Positions 28,601 to 43,600 of a DNA stretch of 64,000 nucleotides are shown piece after piece. The stretch lies in the NCBI GenBank assembly GCA_963377175.1, contig CAUJNA010002879.1, forward strand, positions 74,501 to 138,500, given 5' to 3'. Positions within the stretch are counted from its first letter, which is position 1, and each line of letters begins with the position of its first letter. Both the position numbers and the translations under genes were made by a program. The stretch is from Effrenium voratum (taxonomy: Eukaryota > Sar > Dinophyceae > Suessiales > Symbiodiniaceae). Under the pieces are notes generated by a model. The model was not told where the DNA came from, searched no databases, and saw nothing but the letters and a program-made list of their open reading frames with translations.

Positions 28601-31600
28601 TCAGTCAAGTCTTAGCGACGCAGAGCATGCGCAGAGCTCAGCGGCCGAACTTCCGAGGCCGTGCCATCAGCTTCCATTTGGTTAAGACGATTCTTTTATT
28701 TTCCCTTGCCGGTTTTAAAGGGAATCGATTTCACTACTGGACATATATATATATATATATTTTTCAGGGGACTAAAGCAAATGGAGGTCAGTGGTAGACT
28801 TCAAAGGAAATTCCATACTATCTGTGGCTGGGCGTGTTTTTTTTTTTTTTTTTGCTTACCCGGGTTTCATTGTGGCTGTGGACATCAGACTTCGGGAATT
28901 TCACAACAAACAGCTGACGCCTTTCGAGCATCTCACTGCAACCGAACTCTCCGAGTTCCAGGCTATGCCCTGAACCAAACTTCCATTTCATGCGGAAAAA
29001 ACAAAACGTGTTATTTCTTTTATATATATATATATATATATGTATATGTATATAACTCCCCTGTTGGTTTTATTGGGCATCCATGATTACTAGTACTGGA
29101 CATATTTTTGTTTTTTTTCCAGGGGGCGAATACGCAAATGGAAGAAAAGAGTTTGGGTTCTGGATGCCACGGCTGGAGCACCGCAGAGCCCGACGAACTC
29201 GGGTTCTTTGCGTATCTTTAGCTTGGGTTTTGACGCGATCGACCATTTAATGTGTGTCTTTGTTTCATTTAGTGTCGGTAGTACTCCTTGCAATTGCGCG
29301 CGTGTTTGTTGTTGTTGTTGTTGTACTGTTGGCATTACTCCTTTGGTTGGTTTTAAAGGGAAACCAACAGGGGCACGGTTGCGCCATGGGGCTCCAAATC
29401 TACAGACAAAGTGACGAGCAAATCACCCAAGATTCGCTTGACACTGAGGCACCCCTGCCAGACCAACGAAAACGACTGCGTCCTCTCACAGCTCGGAGCT
29501 CTGGCAACGCAGCACGCATCATGCGAAGGTTTCCATGAAGGCACGGGGAAAAGACAAACATGGGGTTTCCGGAAAAAAAAACAGAGAGACTGGAGTTGCT
29601 TGTTTGCTTATCTGTTTTTTGTTTTGTTTTCTGTCCACTTCAGCGGTGGTTGGAAAGAGGGCATTTGCCAACATCTCATGCTCGCCCGGGTCCTACCAAG
29701 TCAGACGTCACCCCTGCCCAACCCTCTCAGACCACTGCCCGGCAAATCGTATTTTAGGTGTTCAAGCTTGAGTTGGAGGGTGTATCGCCTAAGCCTCCTG
29801 CCCTCGTTGAGATGTGCCCTTAGTGCAGTTAGGAAATCTGGGTACCCAGTAGCCTGCCGACCAGAACCTGACAGGGAATTAGCGCCTTCAAGAAGTGGTT
29901 CTTCCAGGTCCCACAGACGCTATACTTTACTGGAAGCAAGTGTAAATTCAATGTGGGATTCCCAGTTGCCCAGTGGGTTGCTTCCTTTTTTCAACTGATT
30001 TTGGAAAGGGTGTCCCTTTAAAGTCAACCAACCCAAAAAGGATCACCAGCAAGTATAATGAGTAGGCAACCAAGGGAACGGTGGACCCAGAATTTGCTCC
30101 CCCCTTTTTTGGACCCATCTTTCTTGGCTCCCAGCCATCCGGTTCCTTACATCCGTTTTCCCATGGAAACGCAACGGGCATCAGAGGATTTCGAATTGTT
30201 AAAACGTCCAATGGAAAACCCTGAGAGTGCCAGGGCTTCTCACCACTAGATGTACCCTGGACTCCAAATACCCGGCCTTTTTTTTGGGGCATCATGCCGA
30301 GCCTCTACGAAAAATGAGGTGTTGAAAACCCAGGTTTTGCCAAAAACACCGACTAGAAAAAGTGGGTATTCCTACTAAAAAAGAGGTATTTACCATGGAA
30401 ACCCGGTTTTTCCCCAAAAACTACCAACTAGAAAGAGCCAGGTATTTGGAGGTTTTCCGGGGGTAGATATATGCTGTCGAGCCCCGAGCGAAGCTCAGGT
30501 GGTCGTCCTGGAAGCCCCGGCGTCGTTTCCGCGCGCGCGCGCGCGAGCGAGTCGCGGAGCTTGGACAATCTTTGGGTCGGGGGGTGAGGAGTTGACGTGG
30601 ACCTGACGGAGAGCGTCCCGGTTTGGACCATTTTCCTGAGAAGTTCCCCGAAGGTCGGGTTCCATGTGAAAAAGGTGGAAGGGCAACCGATGGTCACCAG
30701 ATGGCTCTGGTGGTCAAAACCGTTTTGGCATCGATCCCATTTTGGTTGGATTGGGTGAATTCACCGCCCATGTTCGGCTTCCTATTTTAGTGGTTGGATT
30801 GGGATGTTCACTGGGGGTACGATTTGGATTTTGAGCCATGGCCAAATGAGTATGAGTATCTTTGCCCATGTGGACAGTCCAAGCATCTTGCAGCTGGTTT
30901 GTGGTTCTCCCACATGGTCATTTTTTGTTTGCAGCTTTTTGTGGTTTGCCCAGATGATCATCCCTTGTGGCTCTTTTGATCAACCAATAGATGTTGTTTC
31001 ACACGAGAGCTTTGTCAGGTCTCTGTTTGGTTTATCCTGTGTGCCTTCACCCTCAAGAAGAACGGGTCTAATCAACGGGCTCAATCTGGAAGTACTACCC
31101 GGATGGCTCGTCACAAATCACCCGATTTCCCACGGATGTGCTCTGAATTACTGGAGTGCTTTTCACAATCCACAAATGGGTTTGGGTCAAGATTCCTGAG
31201 CCATTTTTTAATACATATATATATATATATTATTATTATTTTGTGTACATCTTTTTGAGCCACAGCCTTAAATCACCCCATTTTCTGGTGCTCTGTGGGT
31301 GTTTTCCTTTTCTCGCCCGGTCGAAGTATTCCCGGGACCGGACTGGCTGGATCTCGCCTCTGGCCGGCGGCCAGCGGGATCTCCAGCGGCCAGGTCCGAC
31401 TGCACGGCGCAGTGTGAGAAAGGCACCAAGAAGCGGCACCGCGAGGCCAGGAGGGCCAACGGGGCCAAAGGGGCTTCGGGTGGTGTGACTTTCTGTGCCC
31501 CTGCCAGGAAATGTCATCTACTTGCTTGAGAACTTTGTTTATTGTTTAATTTCCCCTTGCTGGTTTTAAAGTTTTGATATGTTGATTTCTTCCCGGGGGC

Positions 31601-34600
31601 TTAAGCAAATGGGAGTTGTTGTTGAGGGAACTCCTTGAATTGTGCTTTGGGTTTACAAGGGAGACCAAAAAGGAAACCAGCATTTTGTGGGTGCCCCAAA
31701 TGATGACATCTATACGTGTGACTCCAGCTCAGTGGTGTGACCCGTGGTCGGGGCGACTCCAGGTTGGTGTCCTTTTTCTTGCCTAAGCTGTCCAAGAACG
31801 CTTCGCAGATTTTGCAGACCCAAGTGCCCTGTTAGGAATGAAGGCACGATGCGATACGGAGATACAAATCTCGCTGCAGAGTCACCTTTATGAAACGAAC
31901 AGAGGTCCCATCCATTTTCAAGGGAGGACTTTCTTAACGCGACCTCTTTCAGCGGGCTTACAAACATGTCTGAGCACCCTAGAAGTGAGATGAAACTCTC
32001 CGCCCTAACATTGACTACTCCCTAATACATATATATATATAATATACACCTACCTACATCTCAGATGTCTTGGGGTACAGTTCGGTACCGGTGGTTCCGC
32101 GGTCGTCCATGCGTTCAGATCCAACAGCGCGCCAGCGAGGGCGGTACCAGCCTCAGAGCCTCGGGGAAAATCGGGCGGGGAGGAGGCCCAGGACCGGTTT
32201 TTTGTGGAGTGAATTGGACCTGGGTGAATTATAACGACCTCAAACGACCGAAACCCACAAATGGTGGTTTATGTGGGGAATAGCCCAACCACCTTATTTC
32301 AGATGGGTGAAATATTATAATTCACCCAGACTGGACACCAACAGGGAAAAGCGACATTCTGGGGTGCCCTAAAAGACATTGTTGTTTTTTTAATGACACC
32401 ATTTTTTGGGGGGCCGCCCTAAAAAATGGAGCCATTCTGTGGATGGTTGCGAAATCCGGAAATCGCACCATCGCGTAGAAACTCGTGGGAATGATACGAG
32501 TCTCCTGTAAAGAACAACAAACAGTGGTTTCAAAGTGGGGCAGGATATCGTCCATCCACAGTAGCACGAAAGAAACATATCGAGAAGCCCGATCAACAAG
32601 CATCTCAGACCATGCCGCCCGCCATGGGTGGTTTGAACTCGTAATTTTGGGAATGGAACCCCTTGTTCTTGATGAATGCGAAGGCGAAAGCGCCCCCGAA
32701 CCAAGGTCGTGCATGCAAGAACTCCATGATGGAAGTGGAGTCGTGCGAGTCGGATGCCCAGTCTGCACCATGTTGCTCTTCGGTTTGACCGTGAGCATTT
32801 GTTTAGCCTCTTTGTTGTCTCTTCCCAACGAAATAGCAAGCACATCGCGTGTTGAAAGGCAACCCAACCAGCTAGGATAATAAGTTTCAGCAATTCCAGG
32901 CAAGGAATGTTGATCGACACGTAATCACATTGTAGTTTGTTTCACGTATTTGCTCAATGGTATACCCCGGCCTATTAGCAACCAATCACGGAAGAAGGTG
33001 TCGGCTAAGGTGAGGTTCCTTATGATGCCCGTTCAATACTTGCGTTGAGTTGGCAAACTTTGAGTGTTTTGTCGGTAGGTGTCTTCGTCTTTTCGCAGGG
33101 CTAAAGAGTTGAAACTGTTTCTGGTTAGTTAGCTGGTCAAGCAGGTCCCCTTGGAGAACTGTGCATTGTGTAAACCCTTTGTGTTCATGACTGTGAATTC
33201 TGCAGTTTCAAGCGGACTTCGGAACATCCTCGAGGTTCACAGAGTGCAATGCATGGGTGAATTCTAACGACCTCAAACGACCAAAAAAACCAAATGGTGG
33301 TTTATGTCGGGAATAGCCCCCAGCCACCTTGTTTTAGGTCGGTGAAATATCATAATTCACCCAGAATAGTGGGTCCAGTGTTGTTCTGGCTTCTGCAGAA
33401 ATACGGGTGGCTTGTCCAAATCGGCGTTGCCTCGACTGCGAACACACAAGCCAAAGTGATTGAATGTGAATGAGCCTTGTTTTAGGTGGGTGAAATATTA
33501 TAATTCACTCAGATGCAGGGCATTTCCGTTACCCATTCGCTGAGAAGGAAAGCAATCGGCTGCTTAAGCTGGCTGTGTCGCACGCGAATTTCTGCCCATG
33601 GCTTTTGTGCTTTCGGTTCCCAAGCCCTTTCGAGCAAGGTTGTGCGGTTTGCTCTGCTTTTGAACAATTTTCATGGGTTTGAACAGTTGTCGTCTTTTGC
33701 CCTGCTTTTGAATAGATCCAATGGTTTTTGGTTCCTAAACCCTTTCGAGCAACAAACATGCGTGTGTGTTGTCTTCTGCTTTTGAAGAAATGTTGCTGGG
33801 TTTTCCCCGGTCTTTGGCACCAAGACATCCCTGGCTTTCGCCCAAGGGGACCCGGCTGCGAGTCCCGGGACTGCGTGTCGGGGCCTGAGACGGCGAGAGA
33901 GAGCAAAAAGGAAGGGTTTAACCCCCGAACCAGCCAGTGAAGTACCTGACTTAAAACACCAGAGGGTATCCCCAACACCGCAAAGGTGGGAATCCCCTGC
34001 AAACTAACTTCTTTTCTTTTGCTGCGGCTGTAGCTATATCAATTTGGGTTGGTTTGCCGATAGTTTGTATCCTCCGGGTTCACCGAAGCCGACATAGGCT
34101 GATAATCTCATACCAGAGCGATCGAGCCTCAGCCCGATTCACAGAGACGAGCCCCTAAAACTAATTGGGGGAGGGGCTTAAATTCCATTTGGGGTGTGTC
34201 TTTTTTAAGGGGCCCCCCAAAATTGTGGTTTTCCTTTTGGTTTCCCTTAAACCACAAAAAATGGCACCCACAAAAAAGACACACCCCTTTATAGCTTCAT
34301 TTTCCCTTTGTGCGAGTGGAACTGGGAGAGCAAGCAAGTTCACCTTGAAGAAAGCAGTCCGAGGCCTCACGTTGACAGTGCTTAATGGAGACTTGATGCG
34401 TTCCAGGGCGAACGCAGCTGGCAAGATTCCCGTTAAGGGGATGACCAAAATGCATTCGGGGGAGACTTGTACCATCTACTTTCACCCAGCCTGGAGCCCC
34501 GAAAGGCCATTTTTTTTCTGGTCAACAGGCGCATTTGGCATGTTTTTTTTCCCGTAATTTTAAGGGTGTTGTTTTCGGCCATTTGCCTCATTTGCCCTTA

Positions 34601-37600
34601 TTTGGCTGTATAAAGCCGATAAAATATTAAAAAAAGAGAAACCAAAACGTGTCTGGCAGTAGGACCTCTTTATTTTTTTGGGGCAAAGCCTTTTGACCCA
34701 GCAACAACAGCCTTTCGGGGCTCCAGGAGCTGTATAAGCATTTGCGCAGATCAATGATTTGATCAACCTTCAGAACATCAGCCATCTAAAAAGACGCACA
34801 CGCACACACGAACACACAAAACCACGAGCGAAGCACCAAACGCAGCGACGCAACGCGACCACAAATAATGCAACTATGCAGCACACCTTCAAGGCAGCAG
34901 CAGCTGGATGTACCCTTTGGGCCTGGGTTTAGAGGGACACCAAGAGGGAACGCACACATACATACACATTTTTGGGGGCCTCCTATTTGGGTGTGTTGAG
35001 GGTACTCCATTTGGTTTTGAAGGGAAACCAACAGGAACACATTTGCGCCATGTATGGACCCCTAAAACGACTTAAACGGGACCAGCAAACATCTGAAAGC
35101 AAACAAAAAATGCCCAGAGCGGCTCAAAAAGCGACCAAAGACCTCTCGCAAAAAAAACAATACCCAGAGCCGCAAACAGCGAGGAAAGGACTAGGAATGT
35201 GACCCAGCCATGTCTCCAGCGGTCCAGAGCCCCAAAAAGCGACCAAATGGAAGACCTAGGAATGTGACTCTAGCTATGTTTCAATGGACTCCAGTGGTCC
35301 GAATGGACACACCCGGCACATTTCGCTTAGCGCAGGTGGGGTGCCTGGGATTCTTGGAGCGGATGCTCCTGCTCCTGCGGAGGCGCGTTTTGGACGTCCA
35401 CCAACCAAAACAGGAGGCCGATTGTTTTTTTTCCCCAACAGCTGAAGGCCGATGTTTTTGGGGGAAACTCAGTTTTTTTGGGGGAAACTCAACCAACCCA
35501 ACCAAAACAGGATGCCGATTTTTGTTTTCCGCATGGAAATCCACTGGGCATCTGAGAAGGTTGGTGTCCTTAGCATGAAAACCCTTGATCCAACAGGGCC
35601 CGTGATTTTGCGACGAGCCAGATTTCTTGATGCGACTGAATTTCACTTTCAATCCTGTGCCAAGAGTGGCGTCAAAGGGAGCTGCGGCTTCGACTTGGAG
35701 GTCCTTAGATTATAGATTATCGTTTGATTACCATAGACTCTCAGATCCGTACCTGGAGTCTCCATGACCCTTTAAAAATGGGGTCATTACCCAAAATAAT
35801 GGACCCATTTTTGAAAGGGTCATGGAGACTCCAGGTAGTCGTTACGATACATTTCCGTTGATGCGCTTGCTGAATGAGGAACTTTGGCATGTTCTAGAGT
35901 ATATAAGGAAAGGAACGCCGCCATGTTCACGTGGCACGCCCATTTGGAAAGGACGGGTGGACCCACGGTTCAAGCAGCGCGGTCCCCTCTTTGGACACTT
36001 GAGGTCCGTTCAACACCCCCTAGTACCTGATACTCAGGAGTGGTCCTGACCTGCCAAACTTTAAGAACCTTTTGAGCTGTTGTCGCCGTTGTTTTTTTTC
36101 TATTGTTTCCCTTTGACAAGCACACAGTTCGCAAGGGTTTGTAAGGGATTGGTCCCAAACCACAACTGTTACAAGGTGTTTGGTTATTTTGTTTCCGGTA
36201 AGCGGTCTGTGAATGGATCTGACTGTCCTGACTGGAAGTGCGGGACGGTTGAGAATCAGCTCACATAACAGTTGGGTGTGCTTTTGTTCGGGCAACCTCT
36301 TTTGGGTTGGTTTTCAAGGGATTCCAACAGGAAAACCACCATTTTGGGGGGTTCCCTGGTTTTAAGACAAAGCCAGTTCTCCCTTTTCGCCACTTCCCAC
36401 CAGGCAACCTGGATGTCGTGTTTGCTGCCTCTGCTTCACCTGCATTTGACCGCCCGCAACAAAGCGTCACTGGCCTCCCCCAAACGGGCGTGTGTCAAAA
36501 AAATCGCCGTTTTCCGTTGACTCTCCCTTTAGACCAACTCAAAAAGGCCACGCCGCAAGAAACACACACAAGCACCACTGGGATTGTTCCCCTGCGGATC
36601 GGTTTTCTTTCGTTTTCCAGGCGGCACCATGCGCCGAAATCGCCAAGTACAGGCTCCACGCGGACGCCCGTGGGCGTTGTTTGCTTTTTTTGGCGCAGAT
36701 GGAAACCCGTGCTCTGCTAAAGGGAAGCGTATCTTTCTTCAGATCAACGTGGAACCTTAAGCAGCGTTCAATTTAGGGAAGTCTCCCTTTGGTGCCCGTT
36801 TTGGGTTCAAGGTTCCAAAGTAAGTGAAACAACCGCCAAGACTTGGTGGTTTCCGTGTGGTTACCTTTCAAGCAGCCTGAAAAGGGGACCCCCAACAAAA
36901 TCACACATCAAAATGTGCCGGTATCCCGATAGGCTCCCCTTTCTGTAGACATGTTTTCTGGATGTGTTTCCGTACTGGCCAATTGCCTGGACACCTTGGT
37001 CGAGCACGTTCGTGCAAAAGGCCGTTTCAACGTCACCCCCAAAATGTCAAGAGACACCGATTTTACCAACTGAAGGGTTTTTGCTCTTATAAGGTCCCTA
37101 TTTGGCTGTGTGGCACAATTCAAGCCCCTCCAAAGGATTGATTGTTTGCTTTTCTCAAACCACCCAGCGGGTGGTCCCGTTTTGGCACACACACACAGAC
37201 ACACGCATTAACTCACGTGAAAGGGCTCGCCTAAAGCGCAGCCTAAATGTCTGCAACCACCAAGACATGACATCTTGGAAAAACTGTGTTGTCGGCGCTT
37301 CTTTGACCTGCATGTTTCCGTGCATCATCGCTCTTTGTCGGTATCAGAGGGTTGTCAGCAGAACACAAACCAGTTGTTCCCACTTAATTGTTGTAGCGCA
37401 ACATATCTTGGTGTCTCCATTCCCAGGCATCCACCCAGACGGTCGGTTTTCAATCGGGTGAACACAGCGGGAAGTGCCTGCAAGCGCGAGCACTCCAGTC
37501 GCGCCGGCACATCCTTTGCCGCAGGTCTCTCCTGTGGCTGGCGGAGAATTGTGCGACCCCGTGGACAAGCGGCTTGGCCCTGGCTCGATTTACCGAGCGT

Positions 37601-40600
37601 GCTGTTTGCCGTTTACATTGCGGTTGCCGTTTTCTTTTCTTGGCTATCCGGCTTTAGCCCACTAAAAAATAAACCTTTATAAGGGGAGTTGAGGACAGCC
37701 CAGTTTTTTATGGCATACAAGGCTGGGCGGGGTGTCCTGATGCCCCCCCTCCCCGGCTGTTTGGGCAAGCAAGTGCAAGCGATATAACCACAAACCTGGA
37801 AGTGGTTATCCTTTGTTTGGCGCCGGTTGAGTTCAGATTCTTTCATGTACACCTTCAACAGCGCACTGCAAGCTTTGAGAAGGGCTGAACAACTTCACCC
37901 GCAGGATGAATATGAGCCAAGTCAGCATTCAGAGGATTCACAGATGGCTCCCCAGAACCATGATTGGGTTTTGGTGAATTTCATGCTAGTGAGACCAACA
38001 CGCCTTGTTTTGCTCTGAAAACTGACTGATAGCGTGGTTGTCAAACGTATACCCCCCCTTGCGGGTGGAATTCAAGGTTTGTGCTTCTTATCATTTGGGT
38101 CAGTCTTTGAAGACAGCCTTATTGGATAGATATCAATGGTCCTTTTGAAAGTGCAGCGGTTGCTCTTGGTTCCAAACAGAGGCTTCACCAATGCGGTTTC
38201 TGATACTCCTGCCTGGCACCCCGTATGTGTTTTTTGTCAAACTCCCGTATTTGGCCGTATTTGCCTGTATGGCTATGATTTTTCGGTCATTTGCGCAGAT
38301 CACCCGTATGAAACCCATATTTGTTCGACGTGTTGTTGCAAAACAATCACGTAAAAATCCGTATGGGCATTTTGTTTTGTTAAAAAGCGTATGACCTAAA
38401 AAAACAGCCATATGGGGTCCCAGGTGGACATTCCTTTGCGTACTTTTTCCAGGGCCTTTCACGATTTAATGTCCAGGATCCTGATTAGAAAAACAATAGA
38501 ACAGGTGCCAAATCCATTCGTAGGGAAAGGATCTTGTGGATTGCCTTTGAACTCGGGAAAATCAACTTGTAGCCGCAAGATCACCCATGCATGTGCGTGT
38601 GCGATATACATGGAGTCTCCCTAAGGACCCTTTAAAAATGGTTGGTCATGACCCAAAACAATGGTTGGTCATGACCAACCATTTTTATTTCGGGTCCTTA
38701 GGGAGCCAGGTAATGATAAGACAAATATAGACGCAGGGAGCCGGGGAATATTGGGGGGGTTTTTCACTAAACCCCCAAAACGTGACACTTTTTGCAGGGG
38801 GGTTGTTACAGTAATAATCATGAAAACTCCAGGATGTTTATTTCGGGTCATGGAGACTCCAGGTATGTATACCCCTTACACCCAATACCCACTTTTTTTA
38901 GGGTATCATGTAAACCCTCTACTAAAAAAGGGATCGGTATTTACCATGGAAAACCGATCGGTTTTCCAAAAAACAAAACACTAAACATATGTACCATGGA
39001 AAACCGATCGGTTTTCGGGAAAAAAACAAATACAGTAGAGGGTTTACATGATACCAACTAAAAAAAGACGGCCGGGTATTTGGAGGTGAATCGGGGGTTC
39101 GCTGGGACACGTGTCAGGCTTCTTGAAGGCCACCCGTTCTCGAGTTCTTCGGTCGGGTGGGACCCCGTGGGCGAAAAGCGAAGGGTCCGAGCTCAGAAAG
39201 GTGCAGGAGTTAGAAAGGATGTTTGGTGGGGTTGGGGTTGGGGTTGGGGTTGGGGTTGGGGTTGGGGTTGGGGTTGGGGTTGGGGTTGGGGTTGGGGGGG
39301 TTGGGGAAACCCAAACGGAAGATCGGTGGTCTCCATTTTGAGAAACCTGAAAATGAGCGGCTGAACCAGGGCTATCGCTTTGCTCAATTGAGTCGCGAGA
39401 ATCTTTCCTGGATATGTACATTCGGAAAGATGAGCCTTCATCTCAACCATCGGACATCGGTGGCATATGGCCATTGGATCCAGCTTTGGTCTACCTGGAG
39501 TCTCCATGACCCATTAAAAATGGGGTCATGACTGTCATGACCCTCTATTTTGGGCAATGACCAACCATTTTTTAAGGGTCATGGAGACTCCAGGCACACC
39601 CGATATTGCGAGACCTTTGGTTACAGAGACCGTCAGACTATGCCCCGACGCTTCGAGATACCAAGTGAGGATGAGCGGAAGGCCATTGCAGGGAGGGTAA
39701 CTGCGCTATCATTGGTGAGATTCTACGAGAACCAAAAGGTGTCTTCATTGAATTTCTTCCCACCCTCCCACAAGTAGGATCTTAGTTAGGCCTTTGTAAG
39801 GCTTCAAGCTCTGTTTTGAGAAACATCGTCTTTTGTTGTAGGGGAGGACCCGTCCCTTGGGCAGCTGTCCTTGTCCAGGAGTTCGAATTGAATAAGTTCG
39901 TCTTTGTCATTGTCAGCCTATTGCCTTGGTCCTACGTGCTTTTCATGTAAAGTTCTACCTGGAGTCTCCATGACCCTTTAAAAATGGTTGGTCATTACCC
40001 AAAATAATGGGGTCATGGACCCATTTTTATTTCGGTCATGGAGACTCCAGGTAGAGCGTTCCTCATGCCAGACCTTGGATGTCAGTTGCTCACACGGCCG
40101 GGATTTGGCCTCCGAGCTCCGCTTGACCGAATAGCATTGCTGAAGAGGTTGAGGAGACCGTTCTGTGCAAGGCACGGGGGGAGTCCGGAGGTTGCCAGGG
40201 TTGGGTAGTTCAAACCACCAGATGCAGTTCTTGGCAGTAGTTTTTTTTTTTCAAACGGAGTGCTTGGTCTAGGTCCCCCAGTAGTGCCCTTCTCTCCCCT
40301 TTTTTGGGGAGGGTTCCGCTACTAGAATGGACTACAGAAAAAAGGGTACCCGTATTCTAACCTCTCTACTGGAGGACCTAGCGTACTTTTTTTTCAATCT
40401 GAGTGCTTGGTGAAACCCTGCAGTTCAATAGACATGTCCCCACCCTCTTTTGGCGTCAGCCGAGAATTCCAGCAGCTCCAGTTGAGCGTGGCCAGCCCGG
40501 CCTCGGAAGCCTCGCTCTCAGGTCGGAAGCGGCGCCCTGCAACACCTTCCAGTGCCAGGAGACCTGCATCGACGCGCGCTGGGCAGGCCTGCGCTGCTGA

Positions 40601-43600
40601 GTTCTTTTGGAAATCGCGAGACCAAGTAAATGGTTCCAGCTGGAGCTACCTTCCAATTCCATTCTGTACCCAGGGATCCGAATCTTTCCTTCGAAAACTT
40701 CCGGAAACCGAGTTGGAAGCGGATCCGGTTTTTGAAAAGAACGATAGTAGCAAAGAATGGACAAGGACTCAAGCCTTAGAAAGGTTGAAGCCGCCCACCC
40801 CCCGCGATGTGTTCCCGGACTTCTTCCGGAGGTCGGGGAGTCCTTGCTGGGTCGGTTGATGGCCAAGGAGGGAACCTAGGAGGTGCCCCGGCTAAAAACT
40901 CGTACCTGGAGTCGCCATGTCCCTCAAAAGATGGTTGGTCATTACCCAAAATAAAGGGGTCATGGACCCATTTCTATTTCGGGTCATGGAGACTCCAGGT
41001 AGACCCGAAAAGTTGCTATCCAGATAGCTATCTCGATCCCAACTATCTACGCAGCCGAATGCAAGGGTTTGTGGCATTGTCAAAGCCGGATATGTGATGG
41101 GCTGTTCCCAAAGGGATTGAAGAAACGGATGAACGCTGGGATCCTGGGAAGCTGATCTGTTTGACCAGACTGCCGCATGAAAAACGAATGCCTAGGACAT
41201 GATGTTCCCAGACTATTGACCATAGATAATGTGTGTACCCGTGCCAAAAGGGAGCAGACTTGCAGCATGCTTCCTGACTAGCCTGTAATGATATTGATGA
41301 GAGAGATCTTGCCACATGTCCTAGAGTTAGCGCATCGTTTTCTGCGACACGTGCGAAGCTCCGTGATGTCTATTCGATACTACTACCTTTGCCCTTTGGG
41401 AACCTTTGTGCCCATGTCAAAAGCAAGTCGATCCGGGAGTTGCCGAACTGGTCACCTCGGGGTATAAAATGAACGATGTATTAGTTATGAACTTTCCGCT
41501 TGAGGATCTCTTATTAGTTCATTGGTTTTCCCCACCTCTTGGGGAAACTGATGGGGCGTTCTCCGGATGTCCTCTATGTCTTGCCATAGTCTCATGGATT
41601 CGATGGAGCTCGGCAGTTTTTCTCCAGCCAGCCCCCCGCCCCCTTAGGATCACAAAACCCAAATGGGCGTGCTGTTTCCCCATTCTCCCCATGTTCCCCC
41701 TCATTGTTGGAGCGTTCCGAGCCCCCGAATTCACGGGCGCCCTTTGTGCTGCATGCGGGGGGCAGAGGTGGAACCAACGGGTTCTCATTTTGACTCGGCT
41801 ACCCATGATTTGTCGGTTTGTCTCAAATTTCGGGGTCCCTCGCCTGAACAACCAAAAGCGGCTTTCCCAAGAAAGACATAGCCGTATGTTTCTCTTTGTG
41901 TGGGGGGCAAACATTAGCTTGGTAAACGAAGGACGTTTCCAAGGGTAGCTTTTCAAGTGGGCTTCAGCAAGCTACCCATTTGGCTTCCCGCTCTTTGTCC
42001 CAAACCCATGCTATGAGTTTTCGAAGGAGTGCAGACATATATGTGCTGTACATGATTTTTTTTACACCAAAGGGTTCTTGATATGTACACCCACATTGTT
42101 GTGAGATGTCATTGGGGAACCTTTGGGGGACCCTTTGGTGGACCTTTTGGTGGAGATCATCATTGTTCTAGGAGTCTCTTCCCCATTCTTCTCAACATCG
42201 TTCTTTTGAAAAAATATGCTGTTTCCCAGGGTTTGGGTGGTGTTTTAGAAAGAAGGATGCCTGGAAAGAATGGAATTGGAAGGTAACCCTTGACTTGTGG
42301 ATTCATCTCCACCCATTTGCCATGGCCATTTTTATCTTCCAGCCCTCTGGCCACCCATAGATCGCGCCAACGCCCTCGCCAGAATGGACGCCCTGGTCAA
42401 GATGCTCCGCCTCTTGCGGCTACGGCTTTAAGCGGCTCAGCTGAAAGAACCAATACGCTGAGCAGGCACGAGCACTCAACTGGGAGTCTGTTTGAAGTTA
42501 ATGGCCGGTGTCCTTGCGTGTTTTTTTTTCCCCTTGACCCCAAAAGCTATGCCGCCTTGAAGTTCACTATGCTTGCAGCAGAACATGCGTTAGGAGTCCC
42601 TTGCGAGCAACCCGGACACATGCGCCGTACAGCGCTTTGCTCCTTTGGCCATGCCCACACGCACACACCGAGGAGTGTGGGAAATGTTTCACTAATCATC
42701 GACCTGAAGGTGAAGGAGCTCACATCAAGGATTCAATTACTCAAGATCCCTGAATCCACACTGCGAGACAAAACAAGACGAGATGAACTGTGTGGGCCTT
42801 GACCAACAATATGTGTGGTGTTTGTTACATTGTTTCAAGGCTCTTTGTGGTTTGGCCTTACCGTTGCAGGTCTGGATGACTGCCTGACAGATTCCGGAGC
42901 AATGTCTTTTATCTGCTCGGAGCTTTGTTCGCTCGGATGTGATGCAGCGGGGCATATACTGTCTATTTCTTCCATTTGGTTAAGACTATTTGTAATTTTC
43001 CCCTGTTGGCTTTAAAGGGAATCTATCACTACTGGAAATATTGTTTTGTTTGTTTTCCAGGGGACGAACACGCAAATGGAGGATTTTGGAAAGATGGCAC
43101 GCTAGAACTTCGTGCCAAGGCTGGCAGATCCTGTTCCGGCGATGGTCGGTGTCATTCGGCGGTTCTTGCATTGGTGGCTTGAACCAGGGGTCGATTCCTA
43201 CATTTCCCTTTTTGGCGGTTTTAAACATCACCTTTTTGGCCCGTGAAAGGTGAGTATCCCTTGGTGGAGGTGATGTTTGAAGGGGAAGTATAGGGAGCCC
43301 TGTTAACCTTTTGACCCGTTTTTTGGTGGCCACCTGCCAGTGTAGAGACCCTCTTTCCGGTACAAGCAACACGCCCAAGAGTGTCCAGCACGTTGCCAGA
43401 CAGGTTTGGTATAGCTTCATCCGCCTGCTTCCATTGGGCTTCCAATAGGCGCTTTCTGGCACACTTTTGTGCAGTTCATGCACAAACATCGCCATCTCTA
43501 CCGGCCAGGCGTATGTTTTCAGTACGTGTCACAGCTAGGCACATAGCGACCCCCGGGTTTTGGTTGTGATCTCACCCCCCCCCCCCCCATATTCTTGGCA

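Noticed and set aside
29022..29050. TATATATA runs (also 5470, 5983, 28741, 31212, 54812) as promoters
   Set aside because: They are microsatellites inside introns or elements; dinoflagellate promoters do not rely on a TATA box of this kind.
28612..29205. MRRAQRPNFRGRA and GCHGWSTAEPDEL as TSP1 exons
   Set aside because: They fall between a repeat end (28041) and a repeat start (29462), where no middle segment belongs.
39111..39200. KATRSRVLRSGG and a second frame GEKRRVRAQKGAG as TSP1 exons
   Set aside because: Two different frames look equally good, and the chain 37525 > 40522 does not need either.
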